Shown piece after piece: positions 17,465-25,115 of a stretch of 64,000 nucleotides of DNA. The notes under the pieces were generated by a model. That model saw only the letters and a list, made by a program, of their open reading frames with translations. It ran no database searches and had not been told where the DNA came from. Positions within the stretch are counted from its first letter, which is position 1. Every line of letters starts with the position of its first letter. Made by a program: the position numbers and the translations under genes. The stretch covers positions 2,542,001 through 2,606,000 of the forward strand of contig OY762063.1 in NCBI GenBank assembly GCA_963665075.1, in the 5' to 3' direction. Source of the stretch: JAPULR01 sp963665075. GTDB taxonomy: Bacteria > Chloroflexota > Dehalococcoidia > Lucifugimonadales > GCA-2712585.

Positions 17465-17741
17465 AGGTCGAACGGTTGAGAATCTCCTAGCTATGGCTAT
17501 CCGTCCTGGTCGCCGTCATCATTTCTTCGCCAACGTCCTTCGAGGTCAATCGATATACAAGCGGTTGCGGGCCAATCCCCGCACGGGCAATTATACGCCA
17601 GCCGCGCCTGTGCAGATTGCCGGAGGCGGTAAATGCCGTTGTTGCGCCCAAATGCCCCTTGTAACTTTCGCTGAAATCGCTAAACTATTGGGTGTCAGGT
17701 TCAATCTCTGACAGACAACGTAATCCACTGACGAACGAGGA

Positions 17742-17966
17742 ATGATGAGCAACGAAGAGAAAAACCAGCAATCCAGGGGAATGACTCGCCGCGGCTTTCT
17801 GGGACGGGTGTCCCTCGGACTTGCGGCCGCTGTGGCCCTGACCGTCCCCGTTCGCAATCTCCTCTCCTCAGACTCCTCCTCCAAGAATCCCGCCGAAGAT
17901 TTGCCGGAGGACTCCATCTTCCGCCCGGCTGACGACTCCAACGGCAACGGCCCCCTGAACACCTAA
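17742..17966 (+). CDS. Small Tat-signal protein of unknown function
   Basis: A 74-aa protein with a clear twin-arginine signal: TRRGFLGRVSLGLAAA at about residues 15-30, followed by a hydrophobic stretch. The mature part is only about 35 residues, acidic and Ser/Asp-rich, with no cysteines. GAGG precedes tandem ATGs (17742/17745). It could be an accessory peptide of a Tat-exported complex, but nothing beside it encodes one. The upstream 17465-17741 spacer shows no clear gene. Confidence 0.55.
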   Translation: MMSNEEKNQQSRGMTRRGFLGRVSLGLAAAVALTVPVRNLLSSDSSSKNPAEDLPEDSIFRPADDSNGNGPLNT

Positions 17967-18015
17967 CCACCCTCCCTTCCCTTGCTCCCGCAAAAGCGGG
18001 ATCCCATCCCCTCTC

Positions 18016-18047
18016 CGCTCACCCTGAGCTTGTCGAAGGGTCGAGCG
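18016..18047. repeat. REP-like palindrome, reverse orientation
   Basis: CGCTC (18016-18020) and GAGCG (18043-18047) flank ACCCTGAGCTTGTCGAAGGG, the reverse complement of the family core. It lies in the 339-base gene-free stretch 17967-18305, which also holds two perfect palindromes. Confidence 0.85.
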
Positions 18048-18171
18048 CCCGCAAAAGTGGCATCTTCGTCTTAATCAAATGTTCCCGCACCTGCTATCCT
18101 TCTCCCATGAACTCACGCACCTTTACAACAGTACAAATCCCGTCGCAGCAAGTTGCGTCGCCTTCAATGGG

Positions 18172-18269
18172 ATTCGTTTCCCATATTTTTTGAAACGAAT
18201 ATCCCTGAAAATTCCCGGATTTATACCTGTTTCACGCCCAGAACCCCATTATTCGTTTGCCAAACGAAT
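18172..18269. repeat. Two perfect inverted repeats sharing ATTCGTTT/AAACGAAT arms
   Basis: ATTCGTTTC (18172-18180) pairs with GAAACGAAT (18192-18200) around an 11-base AT-rich spacer. ATTCGTTTG (18251-18259) and CAAACGAAT (18261-18269) are separated by a single C. The stretch is more AT-rich than its surroundings and lies between the ends of the Tat-protein gene and mutL, which converge here. It could be a protein-binding site pair or a terminator (the first has a T-run loop). No function is shown. Confidence 0.7.
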
Positions 18270-18305
18270 CCATTTCACCCGTCCCCACGCCCAACCGCAT
18301 CCACC

Positions 18306-20009
18306 CTACCGCCGCCCGAATTGCCGCTCCAGGTTATGCGAGCTCAGGTGAAGCATGGTGGGCCGTCCGTGAGGGCATGTATGGGGGTTCTCCGCCTTCT
18401 CCAGTAGATTGATGATTTCCTGCATCTCCCGATGATCCAGGCTCATCCCCGCTCGCACCGCGCTGTGGCAGGCGATGGACGCTGCCAGCGCTTCCCTGTA
18501 TCCACCCAGGGATGATGCGTCGCGGCGGAGCATCTCCAGAACTTCCAGCAGCGCTTCCACGGGATCGCCCCGGCGGAATACGGCCGGCACCGCGCGCAGC
18601 ACGTAGGATTCCCCGTCGAAGGAGTCCAGCTCGAAGCCGTAGGCCTTCATCTCCTCCGCGCCGTCCTTCACCAATTCCTGATACTCCGGCGCAAGCTCCA
18701 CGGGTGCGGGTTCCAACAGCGCTTGCACCGACGGGCTGCCCCGCTTCATCTCCGCGACTATCTTTTCGTACAACACCTGCTCGTGGGCCGCGTGCTGGTC
18801 CATCAGGAAGATGCCGTTCGGCCCCTCCGCCACAATGTAGGTGTTCGACGCCTGTCCCAGTACCCGCAGAGCGGGGGATTCTACGGCCGGAGTGTGACCG
18901 TCGGTGTCACGCGTGGGCGCGGAGGCCGTTGGGCGCGACGCCAGCGGCGAGGTCACGAAGGAGGGTTGGAAGGTTGGCGCGCTTTCCGTGGGCGCTATCT
19001 GAATCTGCGGCACGGGCGCGGACCCAACCAGCGTCCCTCGGACGGCTCTCTGCACGGCGGAGAAGACCTGCGCCCCCTTTCGGAACCGCACTTCCGCCTT
19101 TGTCGGATGCACGTTCACGTCCACGTCTTCGTAGGGAAGATTGACGTTCACCGCCGCCACGGGGTATCGACCCTGGGGAAGCAGCCCGTGATAGGACTCC
19201 TCCAGCGCCACGTTCAGCATCCGGCTCATCACCCATCGTCTGTTGACGAAGAAGGTCTTGTGGCGTCGATTGGAGCGGTGAAGCGAAGGCGGCCCGACGA
19301 AACCTTCGACCGATATTTGGCCGGTAGCGTCCTGCCATTCCACGGACAGCGCTTCCTTCGCCACCTGCGGCCCGTAGACGGATGCCAGCGCGTCTTCCGC
19401 CCGTCCGCTGCCCGTGAAGTTCAGCGAGTCGCGTCCGTCCACAGTCAGGTTGAAAGCAACGCTTGGGTAGGCCAGGATAAATCGCGAGATGAGGGTTCGG
19501 ATGCGCCCGACCTCGGCGGCGTTGGAACGGAGAAACTTCCGACGGGCCGGCACGTTCTCAAACAAGCCCGCCACTGCTACCGACGTGCCGGAAGCGATGC
19601 CGATTGGCCCCTGACGCTCTATCCGGCCCCACTTCACCGCTACCTCCCAGCCGTTGGGGGAAGACTCCCGCCGGCTGGCCATATTCACGTTGGCGACGGA
19701 CGCGATGCTCGGAAGGGCCTCGCCCCGAAACCCCAGGGTGCCGATGCTGTCCAGGTCGGTCGCGTCGCCGAGCTTGCTGGTGGCGTGACGCTGGAAGGCC
19801 AGCGGCATCTCCTCCGCATCCATGCCGGAGCCGTTGTCAACGACGCGGATGAGTTCAACGCCCCCTCCTTTCACGTCGATACGCACCCGCGTCGCGCCCG
19901 CGTCCAGGGAGTTCTCGATAAGCTCCTTGGCAACGGACACGGGGCGCTCCACCACCTCCCCGGCGGCTATCTTCGCGGCCAACTGCTCGGAAAGAAGCCT
20001 TATTGCCAT
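18306..20009 (-). CDS. mutL: DNA mismatch repair protein MutL
   Basis: GHKL ATPase (567 aa) coupling mismatch recognition to strand incision. The N-terminal ATPase motifs are IENSLDAGA, DNGSGMD, HATSKL and GFRGEAL. The C-terminal domain carries the endonuclease motif DQHAAHEQVLYEKI and a late CPHGRP, so this MutL is predicted to nick DNA itself, as in bacteria lacking MutH. It is the last gene of the mutS > ArsC-like > HAD > mutL cluster. The spacer before it (46 bases) marks a change in strand skew. Confidence 0.95.
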   Translation of the reverse strand: MAIRLLSEQLAAKIAAGEVVERPVSVAKELIENSLDAGATRVRIDVKGGGVELIRVVDNGSGMDAEEMPLAFQRHATSKLGDATDLDSIGTLGFRGEALPSIASVANVNMASRRESSPNGWEVAVKWGRIERQGPIGIASGTSVAVAGLFENVPARRKFLRSNAAEVGRIRTLISRFILAYPSVAFNLTVDGRDSLNFTGSGRAEDALASVYGPQVAKEALSVEWQDATGQISVEGFVGPPSLHRSNRRHKTFFVNRRWVMSRMLNVALEESYHGLLPQGRYPVAAVNVNLPYEDVDVNVHPTKAEVRFRKGAQVFSAVQRAVRGTLVGSAPVPQIQIAPTESAPTFQPSFVTSPLASRPTASAPTRDTDGHTPAVESPALRVLGQASNTYIVAEGPNGIFLMDQHAAHEQVLYEKIVAEMKRGSPSVQALLEPAPVELAPEYQELVKDGAEEMKAYGFELDSFDGESYVLRAVPAVFRRGDPVEALLEVLEMLRRDASSLGGYREALAASIACHSAVRAGMSLDHREMQEIINLLEKAENPHTCPHGRPTMLHLSSHNLERQFGRR

Positions 20010-20055
20010 AACGCCGACACCTTCACGTCACAACCCCGATCGCCGCGGCATGACT

Positions 20056-20499
20056 TCAGGCGCGAACCAGGGGGCGAATATCGCCTTTGGCGCGGAAGTG
20101 GGCGTCGTCGGAGTGCCCTGTGTCGGCGAAGGCCGTTGCCGACGCCAAGACCCTTCCCATCGCCCCCTCGTCGTCGCCCTGCTTGTAGTAGGGTGGAACC
20201 CAGATGCCTCCGAAGGCCGACACCACCTGCGGGTCGTCGTCCACGACGAAATCGGGCGGAAAGGGCAGCCCCAACTCCTCCAGCCGCTCCTCGTAGTCAT
20301 ACAGCGGCTTCTGGTACAGCCCGGACACGAGACCCTCCAAGTCGTGCCGACGGATAGTCTCCCGCCTGATCCCCATGCCGGACCAGACGTACACGCGGTG
20401 GCCCGATTCCGTCAGGGCGGTCATGGTCTCGCGGACGCCGGGACGGAGCGAGTTGTCCATGCCCAGGATGGTCTGGTCTACGTCGAAGAAGATGTTCAC
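20056..20499 (-). CDS. HAD-superfamily hydrolase-like protein
   Basis: A 147-aa protein starting with the HAD nucleophile motif FDVDQTILG (DxDxT, Asp6 and Asp8 region). A second motif WSG lies near residue 40 and an acidic motif, FVVDDDP, near residue 85, consistent with Mg-dependent phosphatase chemistry. It is short, without an obvious cap domain. It lies 14 bases after the ArsC-like selenoprotein gene and upstream of mutL. The substrate is not evident. Confidence 0.8.
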   Translation of the reverse strand: MNIFFDVDQTILGMDNSLRPGVRETMTALTESGHRVYVWSGMGIRRETIRRHDLEGLVSGLYQKPLYDYEERLEELGLPFPPDFVVDDDPQVVSAFGGIWVPPYYKQGDDEGAMGRVLASATAFADTGHSDDAHFRAKGDIRPLVRA

Positions 20500-20513
20500 C
20501 GGGCTATGGGCGG

Positions 20514-20870
20514 CTATGCCGACGCCAGAACGGCGTCGATGGCCTTCTTGCCGCCGCCCACAATCAGCGTGTCTCCGACCCGGAACATCGGACGTCGGAT
20601 GAGCCGGGGTTCCTGGGACATCAACCGGACCAGGTCTTGCGGCTCAAGGCTGTCCTTGTCCAAGTTCAGCTTGCGGAAGCTGGGGCTTCGCCACGAGAAG
20701 ACTTCCGAGGGTGGAGCCAGCGTCAGAAGTTCCTCGATTTCAGCCTCCGATAGGGGGTCTTTGAAGAAGTCCCGCTCCTCGAATTCCAGTCCATGCTGCG
20801 AGAGCAACTCTCTCGCCTTGCGGCAGGAGCTTCAACGCGCCCACCAGTAGTAGGTAATCTGCTGTGCCAT
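20514..20870 (-). CDS. ArsC/Spx-like thioredoxin-fold selenoprotein (in-frame UGA, UxxC)
   Basis: Translated from ATG 20870 (AAGGAG 6 bases upstream) through the TGA at 20832-20834 as Sec, this gives 118 aa: MAQQITYYWWAR-U-SSCRKARELL, continuing into the normal ArsC/Spx body (FEERDFFKDPLSEAEIEELL, IRRPMFRVGD). Sec13 takes the place of the first Cys of the family's CxxC and Cys16 is the resolving thiol. The domain before the TGA is too short to be a gene alone, and without it the fold lacks its first strand. It lies 43 bases after mutS. Family members are arsenate reductases or Spx-type regulators; a thiol-redox role is likely, the substrate unknown. A frozen Cys-to-stop mutation is the alternative. 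Confidence 0.88.
20798..20834 (-). promoter_or_regulatory. Putative bacterial SECIS element for the ArsC-like gene
   Basis: The UGA is at 20834-20832. Fifteen bases on, GCGAGAG (20816-20810) pairs perfectly with CUCUCGC (20804-20798) around loop AGUUG, placing the apical loop 22 bases after UGA. A G is among the first two loop bases. Both fit the published bSECIS pattern (loop 16-37 bases from UGA, G in the first two positions). UGC/GCA can form a lower stem. Confidence 0.8.
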
Positions 20871-20913
20871 GCTTTCTCCTTTTGCGATTGGTTGTTGTGT
20901 CAAATAAGGTCAG

Positions 20914-23496
20914 TTAGCCCGCTTCCTTGGCCATCGATTGAAGCTCGTACAGCTTGTTGATGGCCTCCAGGGGCGTCATGTTGGTCACGTCCAGCTTGAG
21001 AAGCTCCTCCACCAGCGGCGGCGTAACGGAAAAGAGCGGGATCTGCTGGTGGCTTTGCGACGGCGGGCCGGCGCCGTTTGACTGAGGCAGGGATTCCAGG
21101 GTCTCCAGGATCTCCCACGCCCTATGGACGACGGTTTGGGGGAGTCCCGCCAGCTGGGCCACGTGGACGCCGTAGCTTCTGTCGGCGCCGCCGGGAACGA
21201 TGCGATGCAGGAACACCAACTGTCCGCCGCTTTCGCTGACGGCGACGGTGTGGTTCTGCACTCGCGGGAGGCTCTCGGCAAGCTGCGTAAGCTCGTGGTA
21301 GTGGGTGGCGAACAGGGTGCGGCAACCCATCTTCGGGTCGTTGTGGATGTGCTCCGCCACCGCCCTCGCGATGGACAACCCGTCGTAGGTGCTGGTGCCC
21401 CGTCCTATTTCGTCCAGAATCACCAGTGAGCGTTGGGTGGCCTGGTTCAGGATTGCCGCCGTCTCCACCATCTCCACCATGAAGGTGGACTGCCCGGCGG
21501 CCAAATCGTCCTGCAAGCCGACGCGGGTGAAGATGCGGTCCGCCATGCCTATGGTGGCGGAGTCGGCGGGTACGAAGCTGCCGATTTGCGCCATTAGGGT
21601 GATGAGCGCGGCCTGGCGGATGTAGGTGGACTTGCCGGACATGTTGGGGCCGGTGATGAGAAGAAGCTGAGATTCCTCCGACGATAGATGCAGGTCGTTG
21701 GGCACGAAGGCGCCGGCGGGCAGGATTCGCTCCGCCATCGGATGACGGCCGCCCTTGACTTCCAGAACGGGTTCTTCCACCAGGTTGGGTCGGACGTAGC
21801 CGTAGTTGTCGGCGGCTTCCGCAAAGGAGGTCAGGACGTCGGTGAGGGCGATGCCGTGGGCCAGTTCGAGAATTCCTTTTGCCTCTTGTCCGACTTGGGC
21901 GCAGATTCGCGAATAGAGGTCCTGCTCCAACCGCTGGATCCGTTCCTGGGCGTCCAGTATGCGCGCCTCGTAGCCCTTCAGCTCAGGAATGATGAACCGC
22001 TCCCCGTTGGTGAGGGTCTGCCGCCGTTCGTAACTGCTCGGCACTTGGTGGAGGTTCGTCTTCCTGACCTCGATGTAGTAGCCGAATACCCGGTTGTAGC
22101 CGACTTTCAGTGAGCGGATGCCGGTGGATTCCTTCTCCCGACGCTCCAGTCCGGCGATGAACCGGCGGGCCTCGCGCACCGAGGCGCGCAGTTCGTCCAG
22201 TTCCTCGGAGAACCCCTCCTTCAGCACTTCGCCGTCGCCGGGGCTGCCGGTGGCGTCTTCCTTCAATGCCCCCTCCAGCAGGTCTTCCAAATCGTAAAAG
22301 GAACGGAATCGCCCGTTGAGCCATCCCTCGGTTTCTTCCCCTTCTAGCAATGGCGAAATAGCCGAAGACGCGCGCAGGCTTTCCTTCAGGGCGAGCAGGT
22401 CGCGGGGGGGAGCCGACCCCAGCCGAACGCGGCTCATTATCCGCTCCAGGTCGGAGATTCGCGAGAGGTGGGAGCGAATTTCCTGCCTTCTCAACAGGTT
22501 GGAGTGGAAGTAAGCAGTGCCGTCCAGACGACGTTCAAGGTCGTCCATGTTGAGAAGCGGCTGGCCGATCCATCGGCGCAGGAGCCGCGCGCCCATCGCC
22601 GTGCGGGTGAAGTCCAGCGTTCCAAGGAGGGAGTGACCGCCTTCGCCCCAACGCCCGCCGTCGAAGAGTTCCAGGTTGCGCCGGCTCTGCGGGTCGAGCG
22701 TCATGTACTCCGTGACGGAGTAGGTCCTGAGGGAAGTTACCTGTCCCAAAATCTGCGATTGGGTTTCGCCCAGGTATCCCAGAATCGCGCCCGCGCTGCC
22801 AACGGCAAGGGGCAAGTTGTCGCATCCGTAGGCTTCCAGGGTCAGCGCTCCGAAATGGGACAGCAGAACTTCCCTGGCTCTGGAAGCGATGAACTCTTTG
22901 GGTGGAAGTGGCACGGACATGTCTACGTTCAATTCCGTGAAGTCGTCGCCGCCTTCGGGGACGAGAAGCTCGGCGGGGGAGAGACGATTTATCTCCGAGG
23001 GCAGATGACTCAGAGGCAGCTGCGCTACGGCGAACTCCCCCGTCGTGATGTCGATGTACGCCAAGCCCGCCTCCGCGCCTTCCACCTGCAGGGCGGCCAG
23101 GTAGTTGTTGGATTCCTGCTCCAGCATTGCGGGTTCAACCACCGTGCCGGGGGTGACGACGCGCACCACGTTTCTATCGACTATGCCCTTGGAGGCGGCG
23201 GGATCGCTCAACTGCTCGCAGATGGCTACCCGGTGGCCGGCTTCGATGAGCTTCGCCAGGTAGGATTCAACGGAATGGGCGGGAATGCCGGCCATTGGAA
23301 CCCGGACGCCCTTCCCCATGCTTCGCGACGTGAGGACGATGTCGAGAACCTGGGCGGCGAGCTTGGCGTCGTCGTCGAAGGTCTCGTAGAAGTCGCCGAG
23401 GCGAAATAGAAGGATGGCGTTGGGATAACGCTGCTTGATGCTGAGGTATTGGCGGCGAATGGGAGTCAATGGAATTCTTCCTGTCTGTAGTGGCAT
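20914..23496 (-). CDS. mutS: DNA mismatch repair protein MutS
   Basis: Mismatch-recognition ATPase, 860 aa from ATG 23496 (MPLQTGRIPLTPIRRQYL); the frame is open a further 29 codons upstream but without family similarity. The mismatch-binding Phe-x-Glu is in GDFYE near residue 40. Connector, lever and clamp domains follow. The ATPase domain has Walker A GPNMSGKSTYIRQ, Walker B and signature DEIGRGTSTYDG and FATHYHEL. It is the first gene of the cluster ending in mutL, and is divergent from the membrane-protein gene at 23672. Confidence 0.95.
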   Translation of the reverse strand: MPLQTGRIPLTPIRRQYLSIKQRYPNAILLFRLGDFYETFDDDAKLAAQVLDIVLTSRSMGKGVRVPMAGIPAHSVESYLAKLIEAGHRVAICEQLSDPAASKGIVDRNVVRVVTPGTVVEPAMLEQESNNYLAALQVEGAEAGLAYIDITTGEFAVAQLPLSHLPSEINRLSPAELLVPEGGDDFTELNVDMSVPLPPKEFIASRAREVLLSHFGALTLEAYGCDNLPLAVGSAGAILGYLGETQSQILGQVTSLRTYSVTEYMTLDPQSRRNLELFDGGRWGEGGHSLLGTLDFTRTAMGARLLRRWIGQPLLNMDDLERRLDGTAYFHSNLLRRQEIRSHLSRISDLERIMSRVRLGSAPPRDLLALKESLRASSAISPLLEGEETEGWLNGRFRSFYDLEDLLEGALKEDATGSPGDGEVLKEGFSEELDELRASVREARRFIAGLERREKESTGIRSLKVGYNRVFGYYIEVRKTNLHQVPSSYERRQTLTNGERFIIPELKGYEARILDAQERIQRLEQDLYSRICAQVGQEAKGILELAHGIALTDVLTSFAEAADNYGYVRPNLVEEPVLEVKGGRHPMAERILPAGAFVPNDLHLSSEESQLLLITGPNMSGKSTYIRQAALITLMAQIGSFVPADSATIGMADRIFTRVGLQDDLAAGQSTFMVEMVETAAILNQATQRSLVILDEIGRGTSTYDGLSIARAVAEHIHNDPKMGCRTLFATHYHELTQLAESLPRVQNHTVAVSESGGQLVFLHRIVPGGADRSYGVHVAQLAGLPQTVVHRAWEILETLESLPQSNGAGPPSQSHQQIPLFSVTPPLVEELLKLDVTNMTPLEAINKLYELQSMAKEAG

Positions 23497-23540
23497 TGTA
23501 CCTGAAAGAGAAGAGGAGGGAAACGCCCGGCCCGTGAAAA

Positions 23541-23570
23541 TTGACTTTCGGAGAAATGCGTACCTATAAT
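23541..23570 (+). promoter_or_regulatory. Sigma-70-type promoter for the 23672 gene
   Basis: TTGACT (23541-23546), an 18-base spacer and TATAAT (23565-23570), followed by GC. It reads toward the membrane-protein gene and gives an mRNA leader of roughly 95 bases. Confidence 0.7.
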
Positions 23571-23671
23571 GCGGCATTCTCAACAGGCGCGCGCGCCTTC
23601 AGACTGCTGTTGTTTCGAGGCTTTGCATTCGAGAGCCGAAGTCAGCATTACTAGCATATAGGAGGTAACCC

Positions 23672-24238
23672 ATGGAAATAGTCTTTTTGATGGTATTGCC
23701 CGCAACTCTTTGGGCCCAATCCTGGTATTTCCTGGACCTGTACAACAACACGAAGACCCTTGGAGTGATGGCCGCGGCGGCGGCGATAATTCTGGGGGGA
23801 ATGGTGATTTTCACGGGAGGGAGCTTCACCGCCCTGATTGGCGGGCCGCCGGAAGTGGCCGACGTGGGCGCCGTCCTTTCAACCTTCATAGCCCTCTGGG
23901 TTGTCTACCTCGCCATGCTGGCGGGGGTTCACCTGGGAGGGTTCGACGAGCGGACGCTGGGGCTTTACTCCCTGTTCCTCTCGGTGGTTTCCATCATCTA
24001 CACGGTCTACTTCTTCGCGGGAGGGGAGATTCTTGGCGGCGCCCAGGTCGGCTACCTGATGCACTGGCCGCTGGCCATCGTGTCGGCGATGCTGGCGGTG
24101 TTCGCGCTGCTGGTCTTCTTCCACCTGGCGCCGCCCTATCCGAGGCTGCGGTACGTCACAGGCTGGTACACGCTGGTAATTTCCATCGTGACCACCATCC
24201 TGGCCGGCCTCATTCTTCTCGGAGTTTCCGTCTACTAA
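23672..24238 (+). CDS. Small multi-spanning membrane protein (AmiS/UreI-like size)
   Basis: A 188-aa protein with about six hydrophobic segments separated by short loops. The start is ATG 23672 with a perfect AGGAGGT site. The size and predicted six-helix topology recall AmiS/UreI urea or amide channels, but I see no diagnostic motif, so this is only a suggestion. A strong promoter lies upstream and a terminator downstream, so it is a single-gene unit, divergent from mutS and convergent with the flavoprotein gene at 24342. Confidence 0.75.
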   Translation: MEIVFLMVLPATLWAQSWYFLDLYNNTKTLGVMAAAAAIILGGMVIFTGGSFTALIGGPPEVADVGAVLSTFIALWVVYLAMLAGVHLGGFDERTLGLYSLFLSVVSIIYTVYFFAGGEILGGAQVGYLMHWPLAIVSAMLAVFALLVFFHLAPPYPRLRYVTGWYTLVISIVTTILAGLILLGVSVY

Positions 24239-24290
24239 CGACGTTGCCCGGAACTACGGGCATGGAAGCGGCAGCAGTTTGACATAAGCG

Positions 24291-24318
24291 AAGGGGCCTC
24301 CAAAGTTGGAGGCCCCTT
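24291..24318. terminator. Bidirectional hairpin terminator
   Basis: AAGGGGCCTCCA and TGGAGGCCCCTT form a perfect 12-bp stem with loop AAGT. It lies between the convergent genes ending at 24238 (+) and 24342 (-). Confidence 0.85.
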
Positions 24319-24341
24319 CCTGGCGTGCGACGAGTCTTGCG

Positions 24342-25073
24342 CTACTGCTTCCAGAAGCGCTCTTCCTTGACGTTGAAGCCTTTGGGGCCCAGCCGCTCCT
24401 TCACGTCTTCAATCATGCCGGGATGTCCGCAGGCGTAGACCAGCGTGGAAGCAGGCTCCAGCCCCAGCTTCGCTATCTGATCTTCGACGATTTCGTTCGC
24501 GCGGCCTGAGGCGCCCGTCCAGCCGTCGTTCTTCGCTTCGCCGGGGCGGCTTACCGTTGGGATGAACGTGACGGTGTCGGGATGGTCGGCCTGCATCTCC
24601 TCCAACTCTTTATCGTAGACGAATTCGTCCTGGTAGCTGGCCCCTTCCAGCACGTAGAAGCGGTGTCCCTCGCCCTGGCGGTGGAAGTAGCTTCTGAGCA
24701 TGCTGATGAAGGGCGCGACGCCGGTGACGGTGGCGACCATGAGGTGGGAGTTGTACTTTTCGTCCAGGGTGAAGATGCCCTTGCACCGGGGACGAATGGT
24801 CATGGTGTCGCCCTCCTTCATCTTCCACATCAGGGGAGTCAGCGCGCCGTCGGGATAGGGCACTAGCTCCACGAAGATCTCCAGGTCTTCTTCGTGGGGA
24901 GCCGAGACGATGGAGTAGGCCCGTTCGATGCCTTCCAGTCCCAGGGTGCAGTATTGGCCGGGCTTGAACGGCATTGCCGATTCCGGCCTCATCTTGATTA
25001 TCATCAGGTCTTCGGTGATGTCCTTCCGCTCCACCAGAGCGGCTGTGGGCAGGCTTACCTGTCTGCGCGCCAT
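24342..25073 (-). CDS. FAD-dependent ferredoxin-NADP reductase family protein
   Basis: A 243-aa flavoprotein. FAD-binding RAYSIVSAP motif near residue 70 and a GQYCTLGL segment near 40 define the FAD domain. GVAPFISML near residue 119 and the C-terminal ACGHPGMIEDVKERL define the NAD(P) domain. The terminal aromatic residue of plant-type FNRs is absent (ends FWKQ). It lies 42 bases after the NuoG-like gene and probably joins that complex, passing electrons between NAD(P)H and ferredoxin or a similar carrier. The partner is inferred from position only. Confidence 0.85.
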   Translation of the reverse strand: MARRQVSLPTAALVERKDITEDLMIIKMRPESAMPFKPGQYCTLGLEGIERAYSIVSAPHEEDLEIFVELVPYPDGALTPLMWKMKEGDTMTIRPRCKGIFTLDEKYNSHLMVATVTGVAPFISMLRSYFHRQGEGHRFYVLEGASYQDEFVYDKELEEMQADHPDTVTFIPTVSRPGEAKNDGWTGASGRANEIVEDQIAKLGLEPASTLVYACGHPGMIEDVKERLGPKGFNVKEERFWKQ

Positions 25074-25115
25074 AACGTCCTCTTCGGTTCTAGATTCCCC
25101 CGATGGTGTTGGTGT

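Noticed and set aside
18079..18351. 90-aa plus-strand ORF downstream of the Tat-protein gene
   Set aside because: It runs through the palindromes into mutL in the opposite strand, has no ribosome-binding site and no family features.
20514..20807. Stand-alone 97-aa ArsC-like ORF starting after the TGA
   Set aside because: It lacks the first strand and the CxxC position. The strong ribosome-binding site is upstream of the TGA at ATG 20870.
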